From JAUYIV01 sp035464675 (GTDB taxonomy: Bacteria; Actinomycetota; Acidimicrobiia; Spongiisociales; UBA11373), in assembly GCA_035464675.1 (NCBI GenBank), contig DATHSA010000074.1, positions 1 to 12,997 on the forward strand: a stretch of 12,997 nucleotides of DNA, in the 5' to 3' direction. The translations under genes and the position numbers were made by a program. Position 1 is the first letter of the stretch, and every line of letters starts with the position of its first letter. A model generated the notes under the pieces. That model was not told the origin of the DNA and made no database searches. It saw only the letters and a program-made list of their open reading frames with translations. This document shows positions 6,696 to 12,071 of this stretch, one piece after another.

Positions 6696-7139
6696 CTAGA
6701 ACGGTGCCTCGTCGGGGCCGTAGTCGTCCCGGGCCACCGGGGCGGCCGCGACACTGGAGCCGCCGCCGAACCCATCACCGCTGCGGGGTGACTTGGTGAC
6801 GGTGGCGGTGGCCCACCGCAGCGAGGGGCCGATCTCGTCGACGGCCACCTCGACGACCGAGCGCTTGTCTCCCTCCTGGGTCTCCCAGGTGCGCTGCTCC
6901 AGTCGCCCGGTCACGATCACGCGGGCTCCCTTCGTGAGGGACTCGGCGGCGTTCTCGGCCGCGTCGCGCCACAGGGTCCCGCCGAAGAAGCTCGTGTCCT
7001 CCTGCCATTCTCCGTTGCGGTCCTGGTAGCGCCGGTTCACTGCGAACCGGATCTTGGCCAGGGCCACGCCGGACGGCGTGAACCGGAGCTCGGGGTCGTC
7101 GACCAGGTTGCCGATGAGCGTGACGTGATTGGCTGCCAT
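6696..7139 (-). CDS. ssb: Single-stranded DNA-binding protein
   Basis: A 147-residue protein that coats single-stranded DNA in replication and repair. The OB-fold occupies about 3-110: NHVTLIGNLVDDPELRFTPS, FAVNRRYQDRNGEWQEDTSF, then the typical LWRDAAENAAESLTKGARV and VTGRLEQRTWE. The linker is short and Gly/Ala-rich (113-138). The protein-interaction tail ends DEAPF, a variant of the usual DDxPF tip, so the acidic end and terminal Phe are kept. The start at ATG 7139 is preceded by AGAGGGA. It lies between rpsF (81 bases) and rpsR (37 bases), the classic order in bacteria where S6, SSB and S18 are made together. Confidence 0.97.
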   Translation of the reverse strand: MAANHVTLIGNLVDDPELRFTPSGVALAKIRFAVNRRYQDRNGEWQEDTSFFGGTLWRDAAENAAESLTKGARVIVTGRLEQRTWETQEGDKRSVVEVAVDEIGPSLRWATATVTKSPRSGDGFGGGSSVAAAPVARDDYGPDEAPF

Positions 7140-7220
7140 AGCTATCCCTCTGTCCCCCTGACGGGGTCTATTGCTTCGTTGCTCTCAGTATGCGTGGTGG
7201 GTGTGACGTAAATCGCGGGG

Positions 7221-7505
7221 TCACTCCTGACGGATGAACTTGTGGCGAACCACCTGGTCGGACAGGGAGAGCGCCCGATCGATGTCGGTGATCGCCGACG
7301 GCTCGGCCTCGAACTGGAGAACCGAGTAATAACCCTCGTTGAGATGGTTTATCTCGTAGGCGAAACGCCGCTTTCCCCAGAAGTCGTTCAGGGTGATCTC
7401 GGCGCCCCGCTCGGAGAGGGCGTCGGCGACGCGGTCCACCTCGGTGCGGACATCGCCCTCGGCCATCTCGGGCCGGAATATGGTCATCAGCTCGTACGTG
7501 CGCAC
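7221..7505 (-). CDS. rpsF: Small ribosomal subunit protein bS6
   Basis: A 94-residue protein that binds 16S rRNA as a heterodimer with S18. It has YELMTIFRPEMAEGDVRTEV near the N-terminus and the S6 core LNDFWGKRRFAYEINHLNEG-YYSVLQFEAE, then VVRHKFIRQE. I chose GTG 7505 (MRTYEL...). The upstream in-frame GTG at 7517 overlaps the last G of the perfect AAAGGAGG Shine-Dalgarno (7517-7524), so it cannot be served by it. From 7505 the spacing is 11 bases, and 'MR-YEL' is the usual S6 beginning. The product is close to the normal S6 length. First gene of the operon; its leader is structured and may be autoregulatory. Confidence 0.95.
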   Translation of the reverse strand: MRTYELMTIFRPEMAEGDVRTEVDRVADALSERGAEITLNDFWGKRRFAYEINHLNEGYYSVLQFEAEPSAITDIDRALSLSDQVVRHKFIRQE

Positions 7506-7516
7506 GATGCGCTCCA

Positions 7517-7524
7517 CCTCCTTT
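7517..7524 (-). promoter_or_regulatory. Shine-Dalgarno that decides the rpsF start
   Basis: AAAGGAGG on the minus strand is an almost perfect anti-16S match. It abuts the GTG at 7517 with zero spacing and lies 11 bases from the GTG at 7505, which favours the shorter S6. Confidence 0.7.
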
Positions 7525-7529
7525 GGACA

Positions 7530-7583
7530 CCCGCGTACGGCGGGAGGCCCCCGAAGGAGCAGTAGGGGAAGGGGGGCAGTGTA
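7530..7583 (-). promoter_or_regulatory. rpsF operon promoter and structured leader (possible S6:S18 element)
   Basis: TACACT (7578-7583) is a near-ideal -10, placing a transcription start at about 7571 and a leader of roughly 65 bases. No good -35 is seen. The leader holds two consecutive hairpins. One is GCUCC-UUCG-GGGGC (7560-7547), with an exceptionally stable cUUCGg tetraloop. The other is CCCGC-CGUAC-GCGGG (7544-7530), whose loop junction contains CCG and which ends just before the Shine-Dalgarno. Leaders of rpsF operons in many phyla bind the S6:S18 dimer through a CCG-containing stem-loop. Placing this one in that class is inference. Confidence 0.45.
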
Positions 7584-7634
7584 TCGCGAAGGGAGCAGCT
7601 CGCGGAAGTCGTCCTTGTCGGATTCGTCGCCGGT

Positions 7635-7648
7635 CGGGCCGTCGCCCG
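7635..7648 (-). terminator. Hairpin directly after the DUF192 gene
   Basis: On the minus strand CGGGC-GACG-GCCCG, a five-base-pair GC stem, begins one base after the TAG stop (7650-7652). There is no T-tract. It is a plausible weak terminator between the panB unit and the rpsF promoter. Confidence 0.3.
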
Positions 7649-7649
7649 T

Positions 7650-8198
7650 CTACGGATTCGGGTCGAGGAGCGGTTGGTCGATGGCGGCGAATGCTCCAGT
7701 CGGCGCCTCCAGCGCGTATCGGTAGGGGCCGGCCGCGGTGTACCGCGGGCACGGTGTGACCGTGCAGGGCTCCATGGCCAGGATGTCGACCAGCGTTCCA
7801 TCGGCGGCGAAGAAGGCGATGTCGAGCGGGATAAGCGTGTCCTCCATGACGAAGGGCGTCGCCGTGTCCTCGTCCGACACGAACAGCATCCCCTGGAGGG
7901 CGCCGAGGTCGCTCACCCCGCGGAGCCCCTGAATCCACTCGTGAGGCTCGGCGGCAACGGCGACATCCCAGGGCGACCCCGACACCTCGACGACCGTCGT
8001 GGGCAGCCTCGAGAGCGGGTCCAGGGTGGTCGAAGGGCCGATCCCCGGAGGGTCGGCGATCGTGGTCGCCGCCGGGTCCTCACCCGAAAGCAGCAGCAAG
8101 GCGATCGCCGCGACCGTCAGGATCCCCAGGGCGAAGGCAACGGCGGCCATCCATCGCCGGCGGCCGCCCACGAGGTCACTCTTCGTGGAGTTCGTCAC
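7650..8198 (-). CDS. Membrane-anchored DUF192 family protein
   Basis: A 182-residue protein of unknown function. A basic N-terminus (GGRRRW) precedes a single hydrophobic segment at about 17-38 (MAAVAFALGILTVAAIALLLL), then a Pro/Thr/Asp-rich linker (40-68). This places the domain outside the membrane, anchored or secreted. Residues about 70-172 match DUF192: EWIQGLRGVSDLGALQGMLF, then FVMEDTLIPLDIAFFAADGT and the C-terminal YALEAPTGAF. C145 and C150 (EPCTVTPCPRY) match the paired cysteines of exported DUF192 proteins and may form a disulfide. The first 23 bases overlap the 3' end of panB in another frame, so it depends on panB transcription and probably on coupled translation. Nothing links DUF192 to pantothenate chemistry beyond this adjacency. 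Confidence 0.85.
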   Translation of the reverse strand: MTNSTKSDLVGGRRRWMAAVAFALGILTVAAIALLLLSGEDPAATTIADPPGIGPSTTLDPLSRLPTTVVEVSGSPWDVAVAAEPHEWIQGLRGVSDLGALQGMLFVSDEDTATPFVMEDTLIPLDIAFFAADGTLVDILAMEPCTVTPCPRYTAAGPYRYALEAPTGAFAAIDQPLLDPNP

Positions 8199-9039
8199 TC
8201 AGGAGTGCCCGCGCCACCTCTTCGGGCATGTGATACGTCTCTGCATCGGAGGGGAAGTCGCCCTTCTGGACGTCCTCGAACCACCTCGCCACCGCCTCGG
8301 TGGCGATGCCACTCAGATCGGCGTATTGCCGGACGAACTTGGGCAGCCTGCCGCGACCGAGGCCCAGCAGATCGTGGAACACCAGCACCTGGCCGTCGAC
8401 CTTGGCGCCCGCGCCGATTCCGATCGTAGGGGCGCCGACCTCCTTGGTGATCAACTCGGCCAGGACGTCGGGCACACCCTCGAGGACGATCGAGAACACC
8501 CCGGCTTCGTCGAGCGCGCGAGCGTCGGCCATCAGGGCCCGAGCCGCTTCGACCTGCTTGCCCTGCACCCGGTACCCGCCCATGGCGTGCACGGACTGGG
8601 GCGTCAGCCCGACGTGGCCCATCACCGGGATCTCGGCGTCGAGCACCGCTTCGATCATCGGGAGCCGCTTCCGCCCGCCCTCGAGCTTGACCGCTTCGGC
8701 ACCTCCCTCGCGAACGAGGCGTCCGGCGTTGCGCACGGTGTCCTCGATGGACACGTGATAGGACATCCATGGCATGTCGCCGACGACCAGGGCGGCCGGG
8801 GCCGTGCCACTCACGGCCTTCGTGTGATGGACCATGTCGTCGACCGTCACGGTCAGGGTGGTCTCGCGTCCGAGTACCACGTTGGCCACGGAGTCGCCCA
8901 CCAGGATGATGTCCGCCCCGGCGTCGTCGGCGATGCGCGCCGACGGGGCGTCGTACGCCGTGATCATTCGGAGCTTGGGGCCACCTTTGGCGGCGCGGAC
9001 CGCGGGAGCGGTCACCTTGTCGCGGGTCTCGTCGCGCAT
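8176..9039 (-). CDS. panB: 3-methyl-2-oxobutanoate hydroxymethyltransferase (ketopantoate synthase)
   Basis: A 287-residue cytoplasmic TIM-barrel enzyme that transfers a hydroxymethyl group from 5,10-methylene-tetrahydrofolate to 2-oxoisovalerate, giving ketopantoate, the first committed step to pantothenate and CoA. The family landmarks are in order: MITAYDAPSARIADDAGAD, IILVGDSVANVVLG (metal ligand D49), VVGDMPWMSY (D88), AEAVKLEGG (E120), VMGHVGLTPQSVHAMGG, VFSIVLEGVP (E187) and IGIGAGAKVDGQVLVFHDLLG. These correspond to D45, D84, E114 and E181 of the E. coli enzyme by pattern. A C-terminal extension (about 255-287) makes it slightly longer than the E. coli protein. The start at ATG 9039 is where homology begins; the weak purine-rich AGAAAGGCAGAGAG precedes it. 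The frame is open further up, but that would run into the neighbouring gene. It overlaps the DUF192 gene. Confidence 0.97.
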   Translation of the reverse strand: MRDETRDKVTAPAVRAAKGGPKLRMITAYDAPSARIADDAGADIILVGDSVANVVLGRETTLTVTVDDMVHHTKAVSGTAPAALVVGDMPWMSYHVSIEDTVRNAGRLVREGGAEAVKLEGGRKRLPMIEAVLDAEIPVMGHVGLTPQSVHAMGGYRVQGKQVEAARALMADARALDEAGVFSIVLEGVPDVLAELITKEVGAPTIGIGAGAKVDGQVLVFHDLLGLGRGRLPKFVRQYADLSGIATEAVARWFEDVQKGDFPSDAETYHMPEEVARALLSDELHEE

Positions 9040-9149
9040 CTCTCTGCCTTTCTCCCCACCGTCACCGGTTGGGGGAACATCGCGCGTCAGATCTGTGTGG
9101 TGCGCATCCCTGGATCGGCCGCATGGGTCGGCCGTCCGGCGCAGTCCCC

Positions 9150-9177
9150 ATGATAGGTGTCGTGGTGGCCTTGGCAG
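9150..9177 (-). promoter_or_regulatory. Candidate panB promoter
   Basis: On the minus strand CTGCCA (9172-9177) and TATCAT (9150-9155) are 16 bases apart; the -10 differs from TATAAT at one position. Transcription would start near 9143 and leave a leader of about 100 bases. The -35 lies only a few bases from the stop codon of the upstream dioxygenase gene (9182). I see no other feature in 9040-9181. Confidence 0.4.
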
Positions 9178-9181
9178 CCGG

Positions 9182-10840
9182 TCAGCGCCATGGTGAGAGG
9201 CGTCCCAACACCGCCCTGAGAGCCGACTTGAGGCGAGGAAAGCGACGCAGCAGGCGGCCCCCGGTGGACCATGCGCCCACTCGCGCCCTTCGAACGAGGG
9301 ACTGCGTCGGGGGCTCCGGGCCACGATCCGGCACTGGAGGCGGCGAGGCGACGAACGGGCCGCCGGCGAGCGATATCAGCGGCCCCCTGCCGTGGAACTC
9401 GAACACGGCGTACCGAGCGATCTCGTCACCGGAGTTGTGAATGCCGTGGGGCCATCCGCCTGCGGTGAACACGATTGCCGGAGCGGCCACTGTCACCCCC
9501 AGCGTCTCGACGGATCCCGCCAGCAGCAGGATCGCGACGTCGTGGGCGTCGACATGTGGGTCGTACCCGGCGCCGGGATCGAGTTCGCTCAGATGGCACT
9601 CGAGCCTGGAGAGCTGAGCAGAACCTCCGTCGAGCACGGGTGCGTGGCGGAAGCCGCCATCCCCGCCCACCCGGATCCCACCGAGGTCGAAGACCCCTGC
9701 GGGCATCGGCTCGGTGACCGGTTCCCCAGCCGAGGTCCATTTGAGCATCAGGTAGTTCACCGGGCGGTCGCCGGCGCCGCGGAGGGTGTGGGGGAAGCCC
9801 GACGGATACCACGCGAGAGTCCCGGCGGGAGCCGGAACCGTCCTGCGATCCGAATCGTCGCCGATGATCAACTCGGCCTCACCTTCGAGCACGACCAATA
9901 CCTCGTCGTCGTCGTGGGTGTGGGGCTCGTGCGGGGAGGCGCCCCCGGCGAGCGCCGAGGCGTGACACGACAGCCACACCGTGTTGGGTGTGGAGCCGCG
10001 GAAGATGTGGTGGGGAGTGAAGTCGGCCGACTCCTCCAGTCCGAGGGGCAGCTCGAGCTCCCGCACCCAGCTCGACAGCGCCGGCAGGAGAGTTCTCGCA
10101 GGTGGAGGCGGGGGCACGATGCGGTTGACATCGCCATGTCCATCTCCGGCCACGACGATGCAAGGGGGTCGCGGATCGGTCTCGAGCCGGAACGGATGCT
10201 CGAGCACAGTGAGATCAGGGATCCGGATCGGGGTTTCCGCCGCCGCGTACTGCAACAGAAGGGCGGTCCGCCGGCGCCCGGACTGGTTGTCCGAGCCGTG
10301 CCACAGCCTCCCGTCGAACCAGACCGCCTGCCCATCGCCCATGTCCAGATGGACCAGATCTGCAGCCGGATCCCGGCGACGCGCCCACACCAACAGGTCG
10401 TCGCGGCCGTACTCACCCCGACGACGGCCTTCTGCGGCAGCGACCTGCTGGATGGTCTCACCGAACCGGTGTGAGCCGCCTACGAGCCACAGGGCCGACT
10501 CTCGAACCGTGTTCTCGAGCCCGATCCACACCGACACGGCCCGGCTGTCGGAAGCCGAGGTCTCGATGTCGACGTGGGGCGGATGGACGGCGCCCGGATC
10601 CCTGGTCGCCAGCGATGCACCCCACAGGAGGACATTCGGTCCGAGGACCGCCTCGACGGGGTCGAGCACCTCCCGGCGGGTCGCCACCTCGTAGATCAGG
10701 CGGGAGGTCGCGGCCCGTCCCTTGATCCAGTCGAGAGGGGCCGGGTCGTCGGAGATCATCGACAGGAGCGCCCGGCACTCGGACGGCTCGAGCACGCTTG
10801 TCGGACCGATGAAGCCTCGTTCTGAAAGACCCGCCTGCAT
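9182..10840 (-). CDS. PhyH-type Fe(II)/2-oxoglutarate dioxygenase fused to two cupin domains
   Basis: A 552-residue predicted cytoplasmic protein of unknown substrate. Residues about 5-200 resemble phytanoyl-CoA dioxygenases: HVD (H89, D91) and LWHGS (H181) form the Fe(II) triad, and GRRRTALLLQY (188-198) carries the 2-oxoglutarate arginine. The family-like VSVWIGLENT and ALWLVGGSHRFGE lie between. Residues about 280-370 form a canonical cupin: PHEPHTHDDDE gives H307, H309 and E313, and YPSGFPH supplies H351. Residues about 405-485 form a second cupin with H429 and H465 kept, but V replaces the Glu and D431 the second His, so its metal site is degenerate. The tail (514-552) is Arg-rich and amphipathic. 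The ATG at 10840 is six bases after TACGAT, a leaderless start. The domain calls are good; the fusion's role is unknown. Confidence 0.85.
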   Translation of the reverse strand: MQAGLSERGFIGPTSVLEPSECRALLSMISDDPAPLDWIKGRAATSRLIYEVATRREVLDPVEAVLGPNVLLWGASLATRDPGAVHPPHVDIETSASDSRAVSVWIGLENTVRESALWLVGGSHRFGETIQQVAAAEGRRRGEYGRDDLLVWARRRDPAADLVHLDMGDGQAVWFDGRLWHGSDNQSGRRRTALLLQYAAAETPIRIPDLTVLEHPFRLETDPRPPCIVVAGDGHGDVNRIVPPPPPARTLLPALSSWVRELELPLGLEESADFTPHHIFRGSTPNTVWLSCHASALAGGASPHEPHTHDDDEVLVVLEGEAELIIGDDSDRRTVPAPAGTLAWYPSGFPHTLRGAGDRPVNYLMLKWTSAGEPVTEPMPAGVFDLGGIRVGGDGGFRHAPVLDGGSAQLSRLECHLSELDPGAGYDPHVDAHDVAILLLAGSVETLGVTVAAPAIVFTAGGWPHGIHNSGDEIARYAVFEFHGRGPLISLAGGPFVASPPPVPDRGPEPPTQSLVRRARVGAWSTGGRLLRRFPRLKSALRAVLGRLSPWR

Positions 10841-10902
10841 TGGCAGATCGTAGGCAGTGGCTCCACCGCGGTCCCCCGACCGCGACCGCTACCGTCCCCG
10901 CC
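10841..10902. promoter_or_regulatory. 62-base divergent region with two leaderless-type promoters
   Basis: Toward the dioxygenase, TACGAT (minus strand, 10847-10852) ends six bases before its ATG. Toward the oxidoreductase, TACCGT (10890-10895) ends seven bases before its ATG. Neither has a recognisable Shine-Dalgarno or a good -35. Only about 37 bases separate the two -10 elements, so their polymerase footprints would overlap, and the two genes may be mutually exclusive or jointly controlled. Confidence 0.5.
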
Positions 10903-11388
10903 ATGGCGCGAAGAGACATCTCCTTCACTTCCGAGGAACTCGCGTCCTTTCTCGAAGAGGAGAAGACGCTCATCGTGACGACGCTGGGCCGCGGTGGACG
11001 GGCCCACACCGTCCCCATGTGGTACTTCATGGAGGAAGGCAAGGTCGTCTTTCGCTCGTTCACCAAGAGCCAGAAGATCGTCAACCTGCGTCGCGACCCG
11101 AGGATCACGGTCCTCGTCGAACGCGGCCTGGCCTACGCCGAGCTCCAGGGGGTCATGATCCAGGGCACGGCCCGCCTCGTCGACGGCGTCGAGGATCGCT
11201 CCTACGTCCTCCAGTCGTACCGGCGGCTGGCGGCGCGGTACCCAATGGTTGGCCCCGACCCGGTCGACCTTGCACCCGAGGCTCTGGAGGAGGCGTTCGG
11301 GCGCTTTGCTCCCAAGAACACGGCGGTGATCGTGGAGCCGGACCGGGTCGTGTCGTGGGACCACACGAAGCTTGCAGGGGAGTACTGA
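10903..11388 (+). CDS. PPOX-class, probable F420-dependent oxidoreductase
   Basis: A 161-residue split-barrel protein of the pyridoxamine-phosphate-oxidase-like superfamily. FTSEELASFLEEEKTLIVTT opens the fold. Then TLGRGGRAHTVPMWYFMEEG-KVVFRSFTKSQKIVNLRRDPRITVLVE (27-73) contains the flavin/F420-binding pattern: VPMWY, then S-x-K-x-x-N-L-x-x-DPR. IQGTARLVDG follows at 86-95. Such proteins use F420 or FMN to reduce or oxidise small hydrophobic substrates and are abundant in actinobacteria. The frame stays open 21 codons upstream, but the ATG at 10903 sits seven bases after TACCGT and matches the family start. It is divergent from the dioxygenase-cupin gene. Cofactor and substrate are not settled by sequence. 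Confidence 0.85.
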   Translation: MARRDISFTSEELASFLEEEKTLIVTTLGRGGRAHTVPMWYFMEEGKVVFRSFTKSQKIVNLRRDPRITVLVERGLAYAELQGVMIQGTARLVDGVEDRSYVLQSYRRLAARYPMVGPDPVDLAPEALEEAFGRFAPKNTAVIVEPDRVVSWDHTKLAGEY

Positions 11389-11391
11389 GAA

Positions 11392-11404
11392 CGGCGCGTC
11401 GCCG
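11392..11404 (+). terminator. Small hairpin after the oxidoreductase gene
   Basis: CGGCG-CGT-CGCCG is a five-base-pair stem starting four bases after the TGA. No T-tract follows. Weak terminator candidate. The remaining bases to 11480 show no other structure I can support. Confidence 0.25.
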
Positions 11405-11481
11405 AGCCCGCGACCTCGCCGCGAGCCTCCGTCTTCACCCTCCCGGCTTCAGAACTCGCGAAACTTTTCCACAGCCCGAGA

Positions 11482-11515
11482 TTGACAATCGATATATCGG
11501 TCCGATATAACGATC
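11482..11515 (+). promoter_or_regulatory. padR promoter with embedded palindromic operator
   Basis: A consensus -35, TTGACA (11482-11487), and TATAAC (11506-11511) are 18 bases apart, the best promoter in the window. Between and over them lies a perfect dyad TATATCGG-T-CCGATATA (11493-11509). The left part is also the self-complementary CGATATATCG (11490-11499). Seen another way, CGATATATCGGTC (11490-11502) and CGATATAACGATC (11503-11515) are tandem 13-base units matching at 11 positions. A protein bound here would block RNA polymerase. PadR-family proteins commonly repress their own promoters through such dyads, so autorepression by the adjacent gene is the natural inference. Confidence 0.75.
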
Positions 11516-11521
11516 TTCACA

Positions 11522-12055
11522 ATGTTGGACATGGCGATCCTCGGACTGCTCCGTGAGGGGCCGATGCATGGCTACGAGCTGAAGCAACGGCTCGTGGACC
11601 TCGGCTTCTGGCGGATCTCGTTCGGCTCGGTCTACCCCGCCCTGCGACGGCTGAACAAGGCCGGATATGTCGAGGTCACCCCCGGCTCCGGGCGGCGCAA
11701 GGAGTACCGCATCACGGCCGAGGGGAAAGAGCATTTCCAGCAGATACTCGAGGACGAGGCATCCGAGGTGGAGAACACCACCGCCTTCCGGGTCCGCCTT
11801 GCCTTCTTTCGGTACATGGAGCCCGAGGCGCGGATCGGCTTCCTGGAGCGACGCAAGGCCGTCCTCCGGGAGCGGATCGCCACGGCTCGGAATTCTCTGC
11901 GTAAGACCGCTGATCGCATCGACCGGTACACCCACTCCCTGATGGAACACGGAGTGCGTGCCGCCGAGGCCGATGTCGTCTGGCTCGACGAGCTGATCGC
12001 GTCCGAACGATCGGAGGACGCATCGCACGAGGCGACCGCCTCGACGGATTCCTGA
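11522..12055 (+). CDS. PadR family transcriptional regulator
   Basis: A 177-residue dimeric DNA-binding protein. The N-terminal PadR winged helix covers about 1-75: LGLLREGPMHGYELKQRLVD, the recognition-helix region SFGSVYPALRRLNKAGYV and the wing GSGRRKEYRITAEGKEH. Residues 80-177 form a helical C-terminal domain (VRLAFFRYMEPEARIGFLER, then RIATARNSLRKTADRIDRY) of the Vir_act_alpha_C type that mediates dimerisation and probably ligand sensing. The C-terminus is hydrophilic (SERSEDASHEATASTDS). The start at ATG 11522 has no Shine-Dalgarno and lies 10 bases after TATAAC, so the mRNA is probably nearly leaderless. ino1 begins 16 bases after its stop. The same pair occurs in mycobacteria (Rv0047c-ino1). 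It is likely to control itself and ino1; the inducer is unknown. Confidence 0.93.
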   Translation: MLDMAILGLLREGPMHGYELKQRLVDLGFWRISFGSVYPALRRLNKAGYVEVTPGSGRRKEYRITAEGKEHFQQILEDEASEVENTTAFRVRLAFFRYMEPEARIGFLERRKAVLRERIATARNSLRKTADRIDRYTHSLMEHGVRAAEADVVWLDELIASERSEDASHEATASTDS

Positions 12056-12060
12056 GGAGA

Positions 12061-12066
12061 GGGAGG
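12061..12066 (+). promoter_or_regulatory. ino1 Shine-Dalgarno
   Basis: GGGAGG lies five bases before the ATG at 12072, inside a longer purine run, and confirms the ino1 start. ino1 has no room for its own promoter in the 16-base gap. Confidence 0.75.
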
Positions 12067-12071
12067 ACGAG

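Noticed and set aside
6386..6778. Longer S18 with about 40 extra N-terminal residues
   Set aside because: The extra part is ssb sequence read in another frame; GGAGG and homology place the start at 6658.
7168..7938. 256-codon minus-strand frame across rpsF and the DUF192 gene
   Set aside because: Arg/Pro-rich translation in a different frame from two recognised proteins and spanning the rpsF promoter and leader.
9392..10474. 360-codon plus-strand frame opposite the dioxygenase-cupin gene
   Set aside because: The minus strand carries complete PhyH and cupin motifs; the plus-strand product resembles no family.
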